Shown here piece by piece: positions 18,095 through 25,845 of a DNA stretch of 64,000 nucleotides. The stretch comes from Flammeovirga pacifica (lineage in GTDB: Bacteria > Bacteroidota > Bacteroidia > Cytophagales > Flammeovirgaceae). Made by a program: the position numbers and the translations under genes. The notes beneath the pieces were generated by a model. The model was not told where the DNA came from. It ran no database searches and was given only the letters and a program-made list of their open reading frames with translations. Where the stretch lies: positions 3,072,490-3,136,489 of the forward strand of contig NZ_JRYR02000001.1 in assembly GCF_000807855.2 (NCBI RefSeq). The letters run 5' to 3'. Within the stretch, counting starts at the first letter, position 1, and every line of letters begins with the position of its first letter.

Positions 18095-18445
18095 TTATAC
18101 GAATTTCACTTCAGACAGTATCTCTGCCCCAAGTCTTTGGTTTAATCTTTTTACAACATGTTCCCTTGCCATATTTAACTCATTTCTGAGGGCGGGAGTA
18201 TTTAATTTTATATAAAGGGTCTTACCTCTTAGTCTAAGTTCTTGAGTTCTTGATGTTATGGTATGCCCCATAACTTCGTTCCATACTTTATTCAGCATGG
18301 CCTCATTATAACTTTTTCCTTTATTTAGAGATTTGACAAATTTCTGCATAGCATCTCCAATACCTATTGTTTCATGTTTCTTAGGTATTGGTGTTCTTTT
18401 TCTAAATCGATATACAGTTTTCTTATCTTCAGCCAAAATGTTCAA
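18095..18445 (-). CDS. DUF721 protein, DciA-like replicative helicase loader
   Basis: A 116-residue small basic protein with the DUF721 core: IGDAMQKFVKSLNKGKSYNEA, NKVWNEVMG, then LRLRGKTLYIKLNTPALRNELNMAR ending with the helix RLNQRLGAEIL. In many bacteria this family (DciA) helps load the replicative helicase DnaB. The basic N-terminus YRFRKRTPIPKK could touch DNA. The start overlaps the recF end by 17 bp; a nearby recF gene is a common context for the family. That it loads helicase here is inferred from the family; the domain assignment is solid. Confidence 0.82.
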   Translation of the reverse strand: MNILAEDKKTVYRFRKRTPIPKKHETIGIGDAMQKFVKSLNKGKSYNEAMLNKVWNEVMGHTITSRTQELRLRGKTLYIKLNTPALRNELNMAREHVVKRLNQRLGAEILSEVKFV

Positions 18446-19520
18446 TTTCTATAAAATGAGAAGAAGTATTTATTTCCTCCATCAATGATCTAGACCGTTC
18501 AGGTCGAGCATCTGTCAAAATTATCTGACCAAATTTCTTTTCTTTGATCAATTCTAACAACTTTTTGATCCTATTATCATCCAATTTGTCAAAAATATCA
18601 TCTAAAAGTAAAATTGGAACTTTAGATAACGTTCCTTTTAACAGAGAATGTTGTGCCAATTTTAACGCTATGATAAATGATTTTTGCTGACCTTGTGAGC
18701 CATATTTTTTTAATGAAAGCTCTTCTAATTGAAAATCAAAGTCATCTTTATGGATACCTTTTGTCGTTCTTTGTAAAACGATATCTTTTTCCCAAGCCTC
18801 CTCAAAAATTTCTTTAAAATTTTCTTTAGAGCATTCTGATTTATATCGTATTGTTGCTTTTTCTCTACCTTCTGATAAAAATGAATATGACTCATCAAAG
18901 AATGGTAAAAAATTAGTGATAAATTCTTTTCTTTTTTGATGTATGAGCTGACCATTTTGCCACAAAGCATGATCATAAGGAGCTACCCAATCTCTATTAG
19001 GAATCTGTCTTTTCTCAACAAACATCTTTAATAACTCATTTCTCTGTAATAAGGCTCTTTGATAATCGATTAAAGCTTTAAGGTAAAGTTTATCATATTG
19101 AGAAATTACACTATCAAAATACTTTCTACGAATTTCACTCCCTTCTCTCAATAAATCAGTATCATTTGGAGCTATCAGTACACAAGGGTATTTACCAAAA
19201 TGATCGCTAAATTTTTTATATTCTTTTCCGTTGACAGAAAATTTCTTTTTAGGTTTTTGAAACTGACAAATTACAGTATCAACCTGATCTTTATGAATAA
19301 ATTTACCTGAGATTCCAAAGGTCTTCTCTCCTTGCCTCACGTTTTGTTGCTCGGTGTAACTAAAAGCACTTTTAGTCATTGATAATAGATAGATGGCATC
19401 CAACATATTGGTTTTACCAATACCATTTGGACCAACTATACAGTTTACTCCTTCCTTTAGTTCAACTGTTTGTTCTGTATAACTTTTGAAATCCTTTATA
19501 TACAACCGCTCAATAAACAT
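18429..19520 (-). CDS. recF: DNA replication and repair protein RecF
   Basis: A 363-residue SMC-like ATPase. Walker A is GPNGIGKTN at residues 30-38, the ABC-type signature lies in KKYGSQGQQKS, and Walker B is ILLLDDIFDKLDDNR, all as in RecF. RecF helps RecO and RecR load RecA at gapped DNA. The N-terminal MFIERLYIKDFKSY is the usual first beta strand pair. It lies 32 bp after the ATP-grasp gene and overlaps the DUF721 gene, forming the core of a likely operon that runs on into manC. Length is normal. Confidence 0.97.
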   Translation of the reverse strand: MFIERLYIKDFKSYTEQTVELKEGVNCIVGPNGIGKTNMLDAIYLLSMTKSAFSYTEQQNVRQGEKTFGISGKFIHKDQVDTVICQFQKPKKKFSVNGKEYKKFSDHFGKYPCVLIAPNDTDLLREGSEIRRKYFDSVISQYDKLYLKALIDYQRALLQRNELLKMFVEKRQIPNRDWVAPYDHALWQNGQLIHQKRKEFITNFLPFFDESYSFLSEGREKATIRYKSECSKENFKEIFEEAWEKDIVLQRTTKGIHKDDFDFQLEELSLKKYGSQGQQKSFIIALKLAQHSLLKGTLSKVPILLLDDIFDKLDDNRIKKLLELIKEKKFGQIILTDARPERSRSLMEEINTSSHFIEIEHFG

Positions 19521-19552
19521 TCAGACGTTTTTTTGATAGAAGACAAAGATAA

Positions 19553-20563
19553 TTATCTATTCATTAAGGATTGTAATAAAACTGGAAAAGGAGTATCAGA
19601 ATGTCCTTGTTTTCTATTTTGCTTCCCTATTTTGTAAATTCTCCACCAATGGGCAAATAAATCTTTGTACGCAGCTATTAAAGAATTCTCAGGATCGTAA
19701 ATATGTGCAGGTTCGGAGTTTACGCCATTTAACTCCATCACTTTAAATTCACCTTTGATCAAAGCTTCCTCATCTTCCGCTTTTAGGTCGTATCTCCCGA
19801 AATAAAATCCATCTATATGAGCAGAAATTTCATCAAATACTTTAGTATCTAACTTTGATATCAAATAATTAGCATCATTAAAAATAGCTCCTCTACAATG
19901 ATTTCCCATTTTAGATAACATAAAAACTTCTCCATCTGCTATCACATGATGTAATACATCTTGATATTTATCGGTCAAGAAATCGAGGTACAAGGATGCT
20001 CTATGATGGTTATTAAACAACGACAATAGATCACTTTTACCATCGCCTACAACATACAGCTCACCTTTAAATACTATAGAAGTAATTTTTCCTTTAGACT
20101 GATCAGGGTAGCGAACATACATTATTCCATACTCATCATTAGTAGCAATAAATTCTTGTAAAATGATCTCTTCGGGTTTAGTTTTAAGATAATCATTCAA
20201 GTCCGTATCATTAGATATTTTTTCTACACCACTTCCCCTTTCTCCTTCATTAGGTTTCAAAATTACAGGATAAGACAAACCCAATTCTTTCATAGATTTT
20301 TTTACATCATCATTGGATGGAGATTTTAAAAAAAACTTTGTTTTGGGAATATATTGAGACGGGATCTGCTTAAGAACATCGTATTTAGAATAATCAAAAA
20401 AACCACCATACTTCATTCCAGGGTTAACTGATGTCATAAAACTTAAAGATCTAGACATTAAGGATAGAACGAAATAGAGGAAATAAACAGGAATATAAAA
20501 AATGTAATAAGGCCAAAATTCCCATTTAAATATTCGATATTTAAAATCAGGCTTCAGATTCAT
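19553..20563 (-). CDS. Membrane-anchored ATP-grasp protein, D-Ala-D-Ala ligase-like
   Basis: A 336-residue protein. The N-terminus is amphipathic and hydrophobic (WEFWPYYIFYIPVYFLYFVL, residues about 15-34), suggesting a re-entrant or membrane-bound segment. The rest is an ATP-grasp fold: YPVILKPNEGERGSGVEKI is the glycine-rich ATP-binding strand pair, EIILQEFI follows, and the metal-binding end is GEFKVMELNGVNSEPAHIYD (Glu and Asn pair). Similar proteins in Bacteroidota are often annotated as D-alanine-D-alanine ligase, but the membrane segment and lack of the normal N-domain argue for another amide-forming reaction. It overlaps the NRDE gene by 17 bp. Substrate unknown. Confidence 0.75.
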   Translation of the reverse strand: MNLKPDFKYRIFKWEFWPYYIFYIPVYFLYFVLSLMSRSLSFMTSVNPGMKYGGFFDYSKYDVLKQIPSQYIPKTKFFLKSPSNDDVKKSMKELGLSYPVILKPNEGERGSGVEKISNDTDLNDYLKTKPEEIILQEFIATNDEYGIMYVRYPDQSKGKITSIVFKGELYVVGDGKSDLLSLFNNHHRASLYLDFLTDKYQDVLHHVIADGEVFMLSKMGNHCRGAIFNDANYLISKLDTKVFDEISAHIDGFYFGRYDLKAEDEEALIKGEFKVMELNGVNSEPAHIYDPENSLIAAYKDLFAHWWRIYKIGKQNRKQGHSDTPFPVLLQSLMNR

Positions 20564-21290
20564 GTTTCATTACTTTTTGAGATAAAGAAGCAAAACTTTT
20601 TTTAGTAGAAATTCTATCATAATATAACATATCTACTTTTTGATTTTCTACAAATAATTGTGTGGTACTTACTGTACAATACTGAGGTCTTTGCATAGAC
20701 AAACCGGTGTATTCATCTTTATCATGATCCAAATTTTCATGGTAATCTAATATTTCAGCATTTGATCTTTCTTTCACTTTTAACCAATCAACAAATAATT
20801 TTGATCTTCTTTCTCTTTGTGATGAACTGTATAAAGTAACCGAAGACCATATATGTGTTTCATTAGGATTTAATGATGTAGACTTCCCTTCTTTTCCATC
20901 CCAAATAAACTGAGAAATTGTCCTCTCCGATTTATTTTCGATAATTATTAAAGTAAAAGGCTCTACGTTAGTAAAATCATACGATGATAAGTAATTTTCT
21001 ACATTCGAGCATAATAAAGCATCAATCACTACTTTCCCACGAGAGTGTTTATAAGGTGGAGTCGGAATATGTGCCTTATAAGCACCATTTAATAAGCAAA
21101 CCACTCTTGATTGATCGGTAGCTCCTAACCATGTACCTAATGCTTGAGCGTCGATAGGCGCTAGAAAAGAAATCCCTTCTTTTGAATGAATAGAAGGAGC
21201 AAAAGCAGTAGATCTACTTTTCATCTCATCCCTATTGGATGTGAAAAGATAAGAGTTGGGTGATAGTGGTATATAAGTCAGAGTACACAT
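20547..21290 (-). CDS. NRDE (TANGO2) family protein
   Basis: A 247-residue protein starting MCTLTYIPLS with Cys2 as the residue exposed if the initiator Met is removed, followed by FTSNRDEMKSR, the motif that gives the NRDE family its name. Also present are GTWLGATD and VCLLNG. The family folds like Ntn-hydrolases (Cys as potential nucleophile); the human member TANGO2 is linked to lipid and coenzyme A metabolism, but the reaction is not settled. It lies between a DinB-like gene (16-bp gap) and the ATP-grasp gene (17-bp overlap), which suggests one pathway. Family call is strong; function is open. Confidence 0.85.
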   Translation of the reverse strand: MCTLTYIPLSPNSYLFTSNRDEMKSRSTAFAPSIHSKEGISFLAPIDAQALGTWLGATDQSRVVCLLNGAYKAHIPTPPYKHSRGKVVIDALLCSNVENYLSSYDFTNVEPFTLIIIENKSERTISQFIWDGKEGKSTSLNPNETHIWSSVTLYSSSQRERRSKLFVDWLKVKERSNAEILDYHENLDHDKDEYTGLSMQRPQYCTVSTTQLFVENQKVDMLYYDRISTKKSFASLSQKVMKHESEA

Positions 21291-21306
21291 ATAAGATAAA
21301 CAATGG

Positions 21307-21828
21307 TTATTTTCCTTTTCGGTAAGCGAAAGTAGATTTAGCTACTCCAAATATTTCATTTAATTGAACTTCTGGGAAATAATGTTTGAGTCCAACTTTA
21401 ATAATGGCTAAATGATGAACGGTATGTTCATTACAATAATGTATTTCTCTAGTAACAGTAGAGGCAGACTCCCAATCCTTAGATACCAATTGATCATCAA
21501 AATCTTTGACTAATAAAGTGATTTCTGATGGGTAATCTCCAACAATTGTAAGTTGCTGTTGAAGTTCTTCTAATTGCTGACTAGCATAGCTTCTATCACT
21601 TTCAAGAGGTAAGCTTCTCTGTCTATCTTCATAACAAACTTTTTCACGTTGTTTTACACTGAGTATTAAACACTGATAAAACTCCACAATATGTCTAGTA
21701 TGTTGTCCTATAGAAGACCCCGAAAAAAGTGGTAAAGGAGCCGAAAATTGATCATCAGATATTTGAGACAATAAATCATTAAGTTGAGCGCAGAGCTCTA
21801 TGGCTGAATGTGTTACTTGATGGTTCAT
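21307..21828 (-). CDS. DinB-like four-helix protein
   Basis: I start at the internal ATG at 21826-21828 (MNHQVTHSAIELCAQLNDLL), giving 173 residues, the usual length for DinB/YfiT proteins. Conserved metal-binding histidines appear as IGQHTRHIVEF and CNEHTVHHLAIIKV. These four-helix bundles bind a divalent metal and in several bacteria act as thiol-dependent transferases; others are stress-induced with unknown role. The frame is open for 80 more codons upstream to 22068; that part has no similarity to the family, but a longer protein is not excluded. It is the first gene of the likely operon with NRDE, ATP-grasp and recF. Confidence 0.78.
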   Translation of the reverse strand: MNHQVTHSAIELCAQLNDLLSQISDDQFSAPLPLFSGSSIGQHTRHIVEFYQCLILSVKQREKVCYEDRQRSLPLESDRSYASQQLEELQQQLTIVGDYPSEITLLVKDFDDQLVSKDWESASTVTREIHYCNEHTVHHLAIIKVGLKHYFPEVQLNEIFGVAKSTFAYRKGK

Positions 21829-22101
21829 TCTAAATGATTTCAAGAATAAAAAATTAACTTGTTCCTTTTTAAATAATAGAAACAGTTTGTTAGATAATAT
21901 CTTTTTAAAAATAAGACTTTTATTGTCCTTTTCTAAGATTGCACCTGAATGTTTAATCAGATACTTGTTTTTAGTAGTAATAAATGAGTCATACTGACAA
22001 AAAGGAGACAACTTTTTCAATTCACTGTAAGAAAAATCAATTTTGATCTTTCTATTTCCAAAACTCATTTATATTTGAAGAACCTATTAACAACATAACT
22101 T

Positions 22102-22785
22102 ATGAAGACAATATATATATCCCTTCTTTTAGCCATCATTTTTAACATGGCTTGCTCCAATGAGCAAAAAAATAATTCTTCTGAAAAAAATGAAGTCAAA
22201 GCTGTTACTCAGACTACTTTAAAAACGGATAATAAAAAAGTGATTGTCTTCTTTGGTAATAGTCTTACTGCCGGATATGGTTTAGAAAAAGAACAGGCTT
22301 ACCCAAATATCATTCAAAAAATAATTGATGAAAGCGAATTAAACTATAGTTGTATTAATGCTGGTCTTAGTGGTGAAACAACAGCTGGAGGGTTAAATAG
22401 AGTTGACTGGGTGATTGGACAACAAAAGGTAGATATCTTTGTTCTTGCCTTAGGCGGAAATGACGCATTAAGGGGAATTGACCCCAGAAGCACTGAAGAC
22501 AACTTGATAAAAACTATTGACAAAGTAAAAAGTAAATACCCCGATTGTAAAATATTATTAGCCGGTATTCTTCCTCCTCCAAATATGGGAAATGATTATT
22601 TTAAAGCATTTGAAGGACTCTACCCCAGAGTTGCAAAAGCTAAAGATGTGAAATTAATGCCTTTCATCTTAAAAGATGTCGCTGGTATTCCGGCTCTAAA
22701 TCAAGAAGATGGCATTCACCCTAATGTGGAAGGTGCTAAAATTCTTGCTAAAAACATTTATGAAGAGTTACAACCACTACTTTAG
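22102..22785 (+). CDS. SGNH-hydrolase arylesterase lipoprotein (TesA-like)
   Basis: A 227-residue protein with a lipoprotein signal (hydrophobic residues 4-15, lipid-attachment C18 in NMAC). The SGNH blocks are FGNS54LTAGYG (block I, with Asn where GDSL enzymes have Asp), the Gly of NAGLSGETTAGG, GGN120D (block III) and D203-G-I-H206-P (block V), giving a complete Ser-Asp-His catalytic set. Similar enzymes such as TesA/EstA hydrolyse short- to medium-chain esters or thioesters. It is divergent from the DinB-like gene and its stop overlaps the stop of the converging lysine-rich gene. Likely on the periplasmic side of a membrane. Natural substrate unknown. Confidence 0.88.
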   Translation: MKTIYISLLLAIIFNMACSNEQKNNSSEKNEVKAVTQTTLKTDNKKVIVFFGNSLTAGYGLEKEQAYPNIIQKIIDESELNYSCINAGLSGETTAGGLNRVDWVIGQQKVDIFVLALGGNDALRGIDPRSTEDNLIKTIDKVKSKYPDCKILLAGILPPPNMGNDYFKAFEGLYPRVAKAKDVKLMPFILKDVAGIPALNQEDGIHPNVEGAKILAKNIYEELQPLL

Positions 22786-23735
22786 TCTTTCTTCTTAGGT
22801 TTTATGACAGGTCGGATACGTTTAGGTTTTTCATCTTTTTGTTCTTGATGGTTAGTACCTAAATCTTCTTCCTTCTTCACTTTAGGTTTGATTACAGGGC
22901 GAACTCTTTTGGGAGACACTTCTTTTTCTTCTGAAGGATTTGATGGTGTTTTGGTACTCTCTTCTTTTTTCTTTTTAAATACCGGTCTAACAGGTTTAGG
23001 TGTAGACTCCTCTTCTTTCAAATCGGTTTTTTCTGAAGTAGATGAAGTTGTATTTTCTGTTTTCTCCTCTTTTTTCTTTTTGAAAACAGGACGTACTTTT
23101 TTAGGAGCTGCTCCTTCTTTTTTATCAGTTATCTGATTATCTGTCTTGGGAGTATCTGTAGAAGATACTTTCTTTTTAAATACTGGTCTCGCTTTCTTTG
23201 GAGCTTCTTTAGTTACCTCTGTTTTTTCTTCACTAATTGACGACTGTTCTACCTTTTTCTTAAAAACAGGGCGACTAGCTTTTGGTTTAGCTGTAGCTTC
23301 GCTTTCTAAGTCTTTTTTCTTTTTTATCATCGGACGAACTACTTTTTTTGTAGGCGTCTCTTTCACTTCATTATCTTCTTTTACTTCTGATGTATCTGAA
23401 GAAGTCTTAGGTTTTACTTTAACTTTTGGTCTAAACTTCGGTTTAGGTTTAGGTGCTACAGCTTCTTCCCCACTTACTTCTTTAGTAGTTGCGACAGGCT
23501 TCTTAACGATAGCTTTTGGTTTTACTTTCGGTTTATCGGTAGCCACTTTAACTGCTTCTGCAAGCCAATACCTTCTTCTAATTTGGTTAATTAAAAAGAG
23601 TTTTTGTTGTGTAAAACTTTTAGGATGTACCTGCATAAATAACGATTCCCACTCTTCGTAACGAGAAGGTTCCGACGATTTAAACTCTTTAAAGTCAATA
23701 CGTTTTTTCGTTAAAAATGCCTCAAATTCGTTCAT
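22782..23735 (-). CDS. Lysine-rich repeat protein of unknown function
   Basis: A 317-residue, highly basic, low-complexity protein. The first 60 or so residues (MNEFEAFLTKKRIDFKEFKS to RRRYWLAEAV) look like a small folded helical domain. The rest carries about seven copies of a short motif, [VIAS]-R-P-[VM]-[FI]-K-[KP]-K, spaced 15-40 residues apart by Ser/Thr/Glu-rich linkers. There is no signal peptide. The composition suggests a disordered nucleic-acid- or ribosome-binding tail, similar to proline/lysine-rich tails known in Bacteroidota; this is inference. I do not recognise a named family. The long frames on the opposite strand are shadows of the repeat. Confidence 0.7.
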   Translation of the reverse strand: MNEFEAFLTKKRIDFKEFKSSEPSRYEEWESLFMQVHPKSFTQQKLFLINQIRRRYWLAEAVKVATDKPKVKPKAIVKKPVATTKEVSGEEAVAPKPKPKFRPKVKVKPKTSSDTSEVKEDNEVKETPTKKVVRPMIKKKKDLESEATAKPKASRPVFKKKVEQSSISEEKTEVTKEAPKKARPVFKKKVSSTDTPKTDNQITDKKEGAAPKKVRPVFKKKKEEKTENTTSSTSEKTDLKEEESTPKPVRPVFKKKKEESTKTPSNPSEEKEVSPKRVRPVIKPKVKKEEDLGTNHQEQKDEKPKRIRPVIKPKKKD

Positions 23736-23884
23736 AAACTCAAAAAATTACATCAAATTAATTCATTCGAAATGAATAAGAATAATTATAAAACTGTCAG
23801 ATTAGTTAGTTCTTCATGTAGAGAACTCCTAAATAACCAATACCTTTTCAAACAAAGAAATAAGTAAAGAGCTTTGTCAAAGTA

Positions 23885-25684
23885 TTAATTACCTACCCAC
23901 TCCTTATTCAATCGTTGAAGTTGTTTTCTATATACACTAAAGATTCTTGATTTAGAAACCATACCTACATAAACCCCTTTTTCATCTATTACAGGAAGGT
24001 TCCAAGCATCTTCTTTTTCAAATTTCAACATTACAGATTGCATACGTTCTCCGTAATCAACTATATCAGGTGGCTGCATCATTACATTTTCGATTTTCAC
24101 CAATTGTTGCTGTTCTTGATCAAACATGATTTCTCTTACTTGATCAAGAGTAATGATTCCTTTTAACCTTCCCCTTTCACTTACAACAGGAAAGACCGAT
24201 CGTTTACTCACTGATATTGCGGTAACTAAATCACTTAAATAACCTTTTACCGGTACTGTTACAAAATTTGTTTCTATCAGCTTATTAATATTTAAACGAT
24301 CAAGTACTTGCATATCTTTATCTCCTTTCAAATAATCGCCTCTAGCTTTTAAAGTACTTACGTGAGGAGCATCTGGGTTAACAACACTTACAGTGGTGTA
24401 AGCAATAGCAGATACTAACATCAAAGGAACAAATAGTGTATATCCTCCAGTAATTTCAGCAATTAAAAATATTGCGGTTAATGGTGCATATACTACCCCA
24501 CACATTACTCCACTCATACCAACTAAAATAAAGTGAGATTCATGAAGGTTAGCTATTCCTAATAGATTTATTAAACGAGCGAAAGAAAAACCAGTTAAGC
24601 CACCAATTACCAATGCAGGTCCGAATGTACCACCTGAACCACCAGAAGATAAGGTTAAGGATGCACCAATCACTTTAGCAAACAATACCATAATGATATA
24701 TGCCAAGAATAGCCATGCCTTCGTATTGGGAATGATACCTTCAAAAAGTTCTGCTCTTTGTAATAATAGAGGTTCTTCTCCATTCAATAAAGCTTTTATT
24801 GATTCATAACCTTCACCGTAAATAGGAGGAAAAAGGAAAATAAAGATGGATAATAATAAACCACCTACTAATGCTCTTTTGTATCTATTGGGGAATTTTT
24901 CTTCCATCAAATGCTCCATCTGATGAAGTGTTTGATTGAAATAGATAGAAACAAAGCCAGCTATTACTCCCAAAAGAATAAAGAAAGGTATATTTTGAGC
25001 TTGAAAGTCTTCTGCAATTTGGAAGGAGAATAAAACTTCTTCTCCTAGAATAAGCGATGAAATAATGGCTGCACTAACGGAAGAAATCAGCAAGGGAACA
25101 AAGTTAGCAACAGAAACCCCCGTAAGAATAACTTCTATACTAAATATCAAACCTGTAACTGGTGCATTAAATATTGCTGAAATTACTCCTGCCGTACCAC
25201 AACCAATCATAAGAGTTTTGGTCTTATAATCCATCAATAATTTTCTACTGATATTCGAGCCTATTGCACCACCCGTTAATACAATCGGTGACTCAAGACC
25301 TACAGATCCACCAAAACCAACAGTAAAAATAGAAGTCACAATACGTGAATACATCTTACTTTTACCAATGTTACTATTATTCCTAAAAATATTATGTAAA
25401 ATATCTGTGATAGCGTGACCTACAGAACTTTCTTTATATAACGATTTAGCCAAAAACGTGGTAATAATTAAACCTATCAAAGGATAAAGTAAAATACCTA
25501 TATTTTCACCAAAATTCTGATGAGTAAGAATATGATGAAGTTCATGCACTGACTTTTTTAATAATACAGCAGCCATGCCAGAACAAATTCCTACCACACT
25601 ACTTACAATAAGAATAAAGTTCCTGTCTGAAAGATGGAGTCTTCTTATATTAAATAGTTTCTCTATCAGCTTGTTTTTTGGCAT
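23885..25684 (-). CDS. ClC-family chloride transporter with C-terminal CBS pair
   Basis: A 599-residue membrane protein with a ClC core at residues about 25-430 and two CBS domains at about 460-595. The gating glutamate is E131 in GGSVGLE131SPIV, where most ClC proteins have GREGP; the third ion-binding loop is GSGGSGGTFGPALVIGG. The usual GSGIP loop is replaced by KESSVGHAITD (around S86-S87). The CBS pair (FVTVPVKGYLSDLVTAIS and DIVDYGERMQSVML regions) probably senses nucleotides. It could be a Cl-/H+ antiporter or channel for acid or osmotic stress. The gene stands alone; a terminator for the upstream SGNH gene precedes it. Confidence 0.9.
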   Translation of the reverse strand: MPKNKLIEKLFNIRRLHLSDRNFILIVSSVVGICSGMAAVLLKKSVHELHHILTHQNFGENIGILLYPLIGLIITTFLAKSLYKESSVGHAITDILHNIFRNNSNIGKSKMYSRIVTSIFTVGFGGSVGLESPIVLTGGAIGSNISRKLLMDYKTKTLMIGCGTAGVISAIFNAPVTGLIFSIEVILTGVSVANFVPLLISSVSAAIISSLILGEEVLFSFQIAEDFQAQNIPFFILLGVIAGFVSIYFNQTLHQMEHLMEEKFPNRYKRALVGGLLLSIFIFLFPPIYGEGYESIKALLNGEEPLLLQRAELFEGIIPNTKAWLFLAYIIMVLFAKVIGASLTLSSGGSGGTFGPALVIGGLTGFSFARLINLLGIANLHESHFILVGMSGVMCGVVYAPLTAIFLIAEITGGYTLFVPLMLVSAIAYTTVSVVNPDAPHVSTLKARGDYLKGDKDMQVLDRLNINKLIETNFVTVPVKGYLSDLVTAISVSKRSVFPVVSERGRLKGIITLDQVREIMFDQEQQQLVKIENVMMQPPDIVDYGERMQSVMLKFEKEDAWNLPVIDEKGVYVGMVSKSRIFSVYRKQLQRLNKEWVGN

Positions 25685-25765
25685 CTAAAAGTATCAAAGA
25701 TTAAAAAAGATGGATATTATTATACACTTTGTACAACCTATCTAGCAAAAGTAATAAATGAAGTC

Positions 25766-25808
25766 AAAAAAAAAACCTATCTCTTATCATAATGATAAAA
25801 GATAGGTT
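25766..25808 (-). terminator. Strong intrinsic terminator of the FadL-SGNH operon
   Basis: Arms AACCTATCT (25774-25782) and AGATAGGTT (25800-25808) enclose a second pair TTATCAT and ATGATAA, making a stem of about 16 bp with one mismatch. On the minus strand it is followed by a long U-run (complement of 25766-25775). It lies 37 bp beyond the stop of the SGNH lipoprotein gene. Confidence 0.88.
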
Positions 25809-25845
25809 GTATTTCTATAAGATCCTTAATCTCACATCATCAAAA

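Noticed and set aside
23146..23661. Long plus-strand frame of 171 codons opposite the lysine-rich gene
   Set aside because: It is the mirror of a low-complexity Lys/Pro repeat; the composition (Phe/Ser/Gly runs) is what antisense of such repeats gives, and it has no start context.
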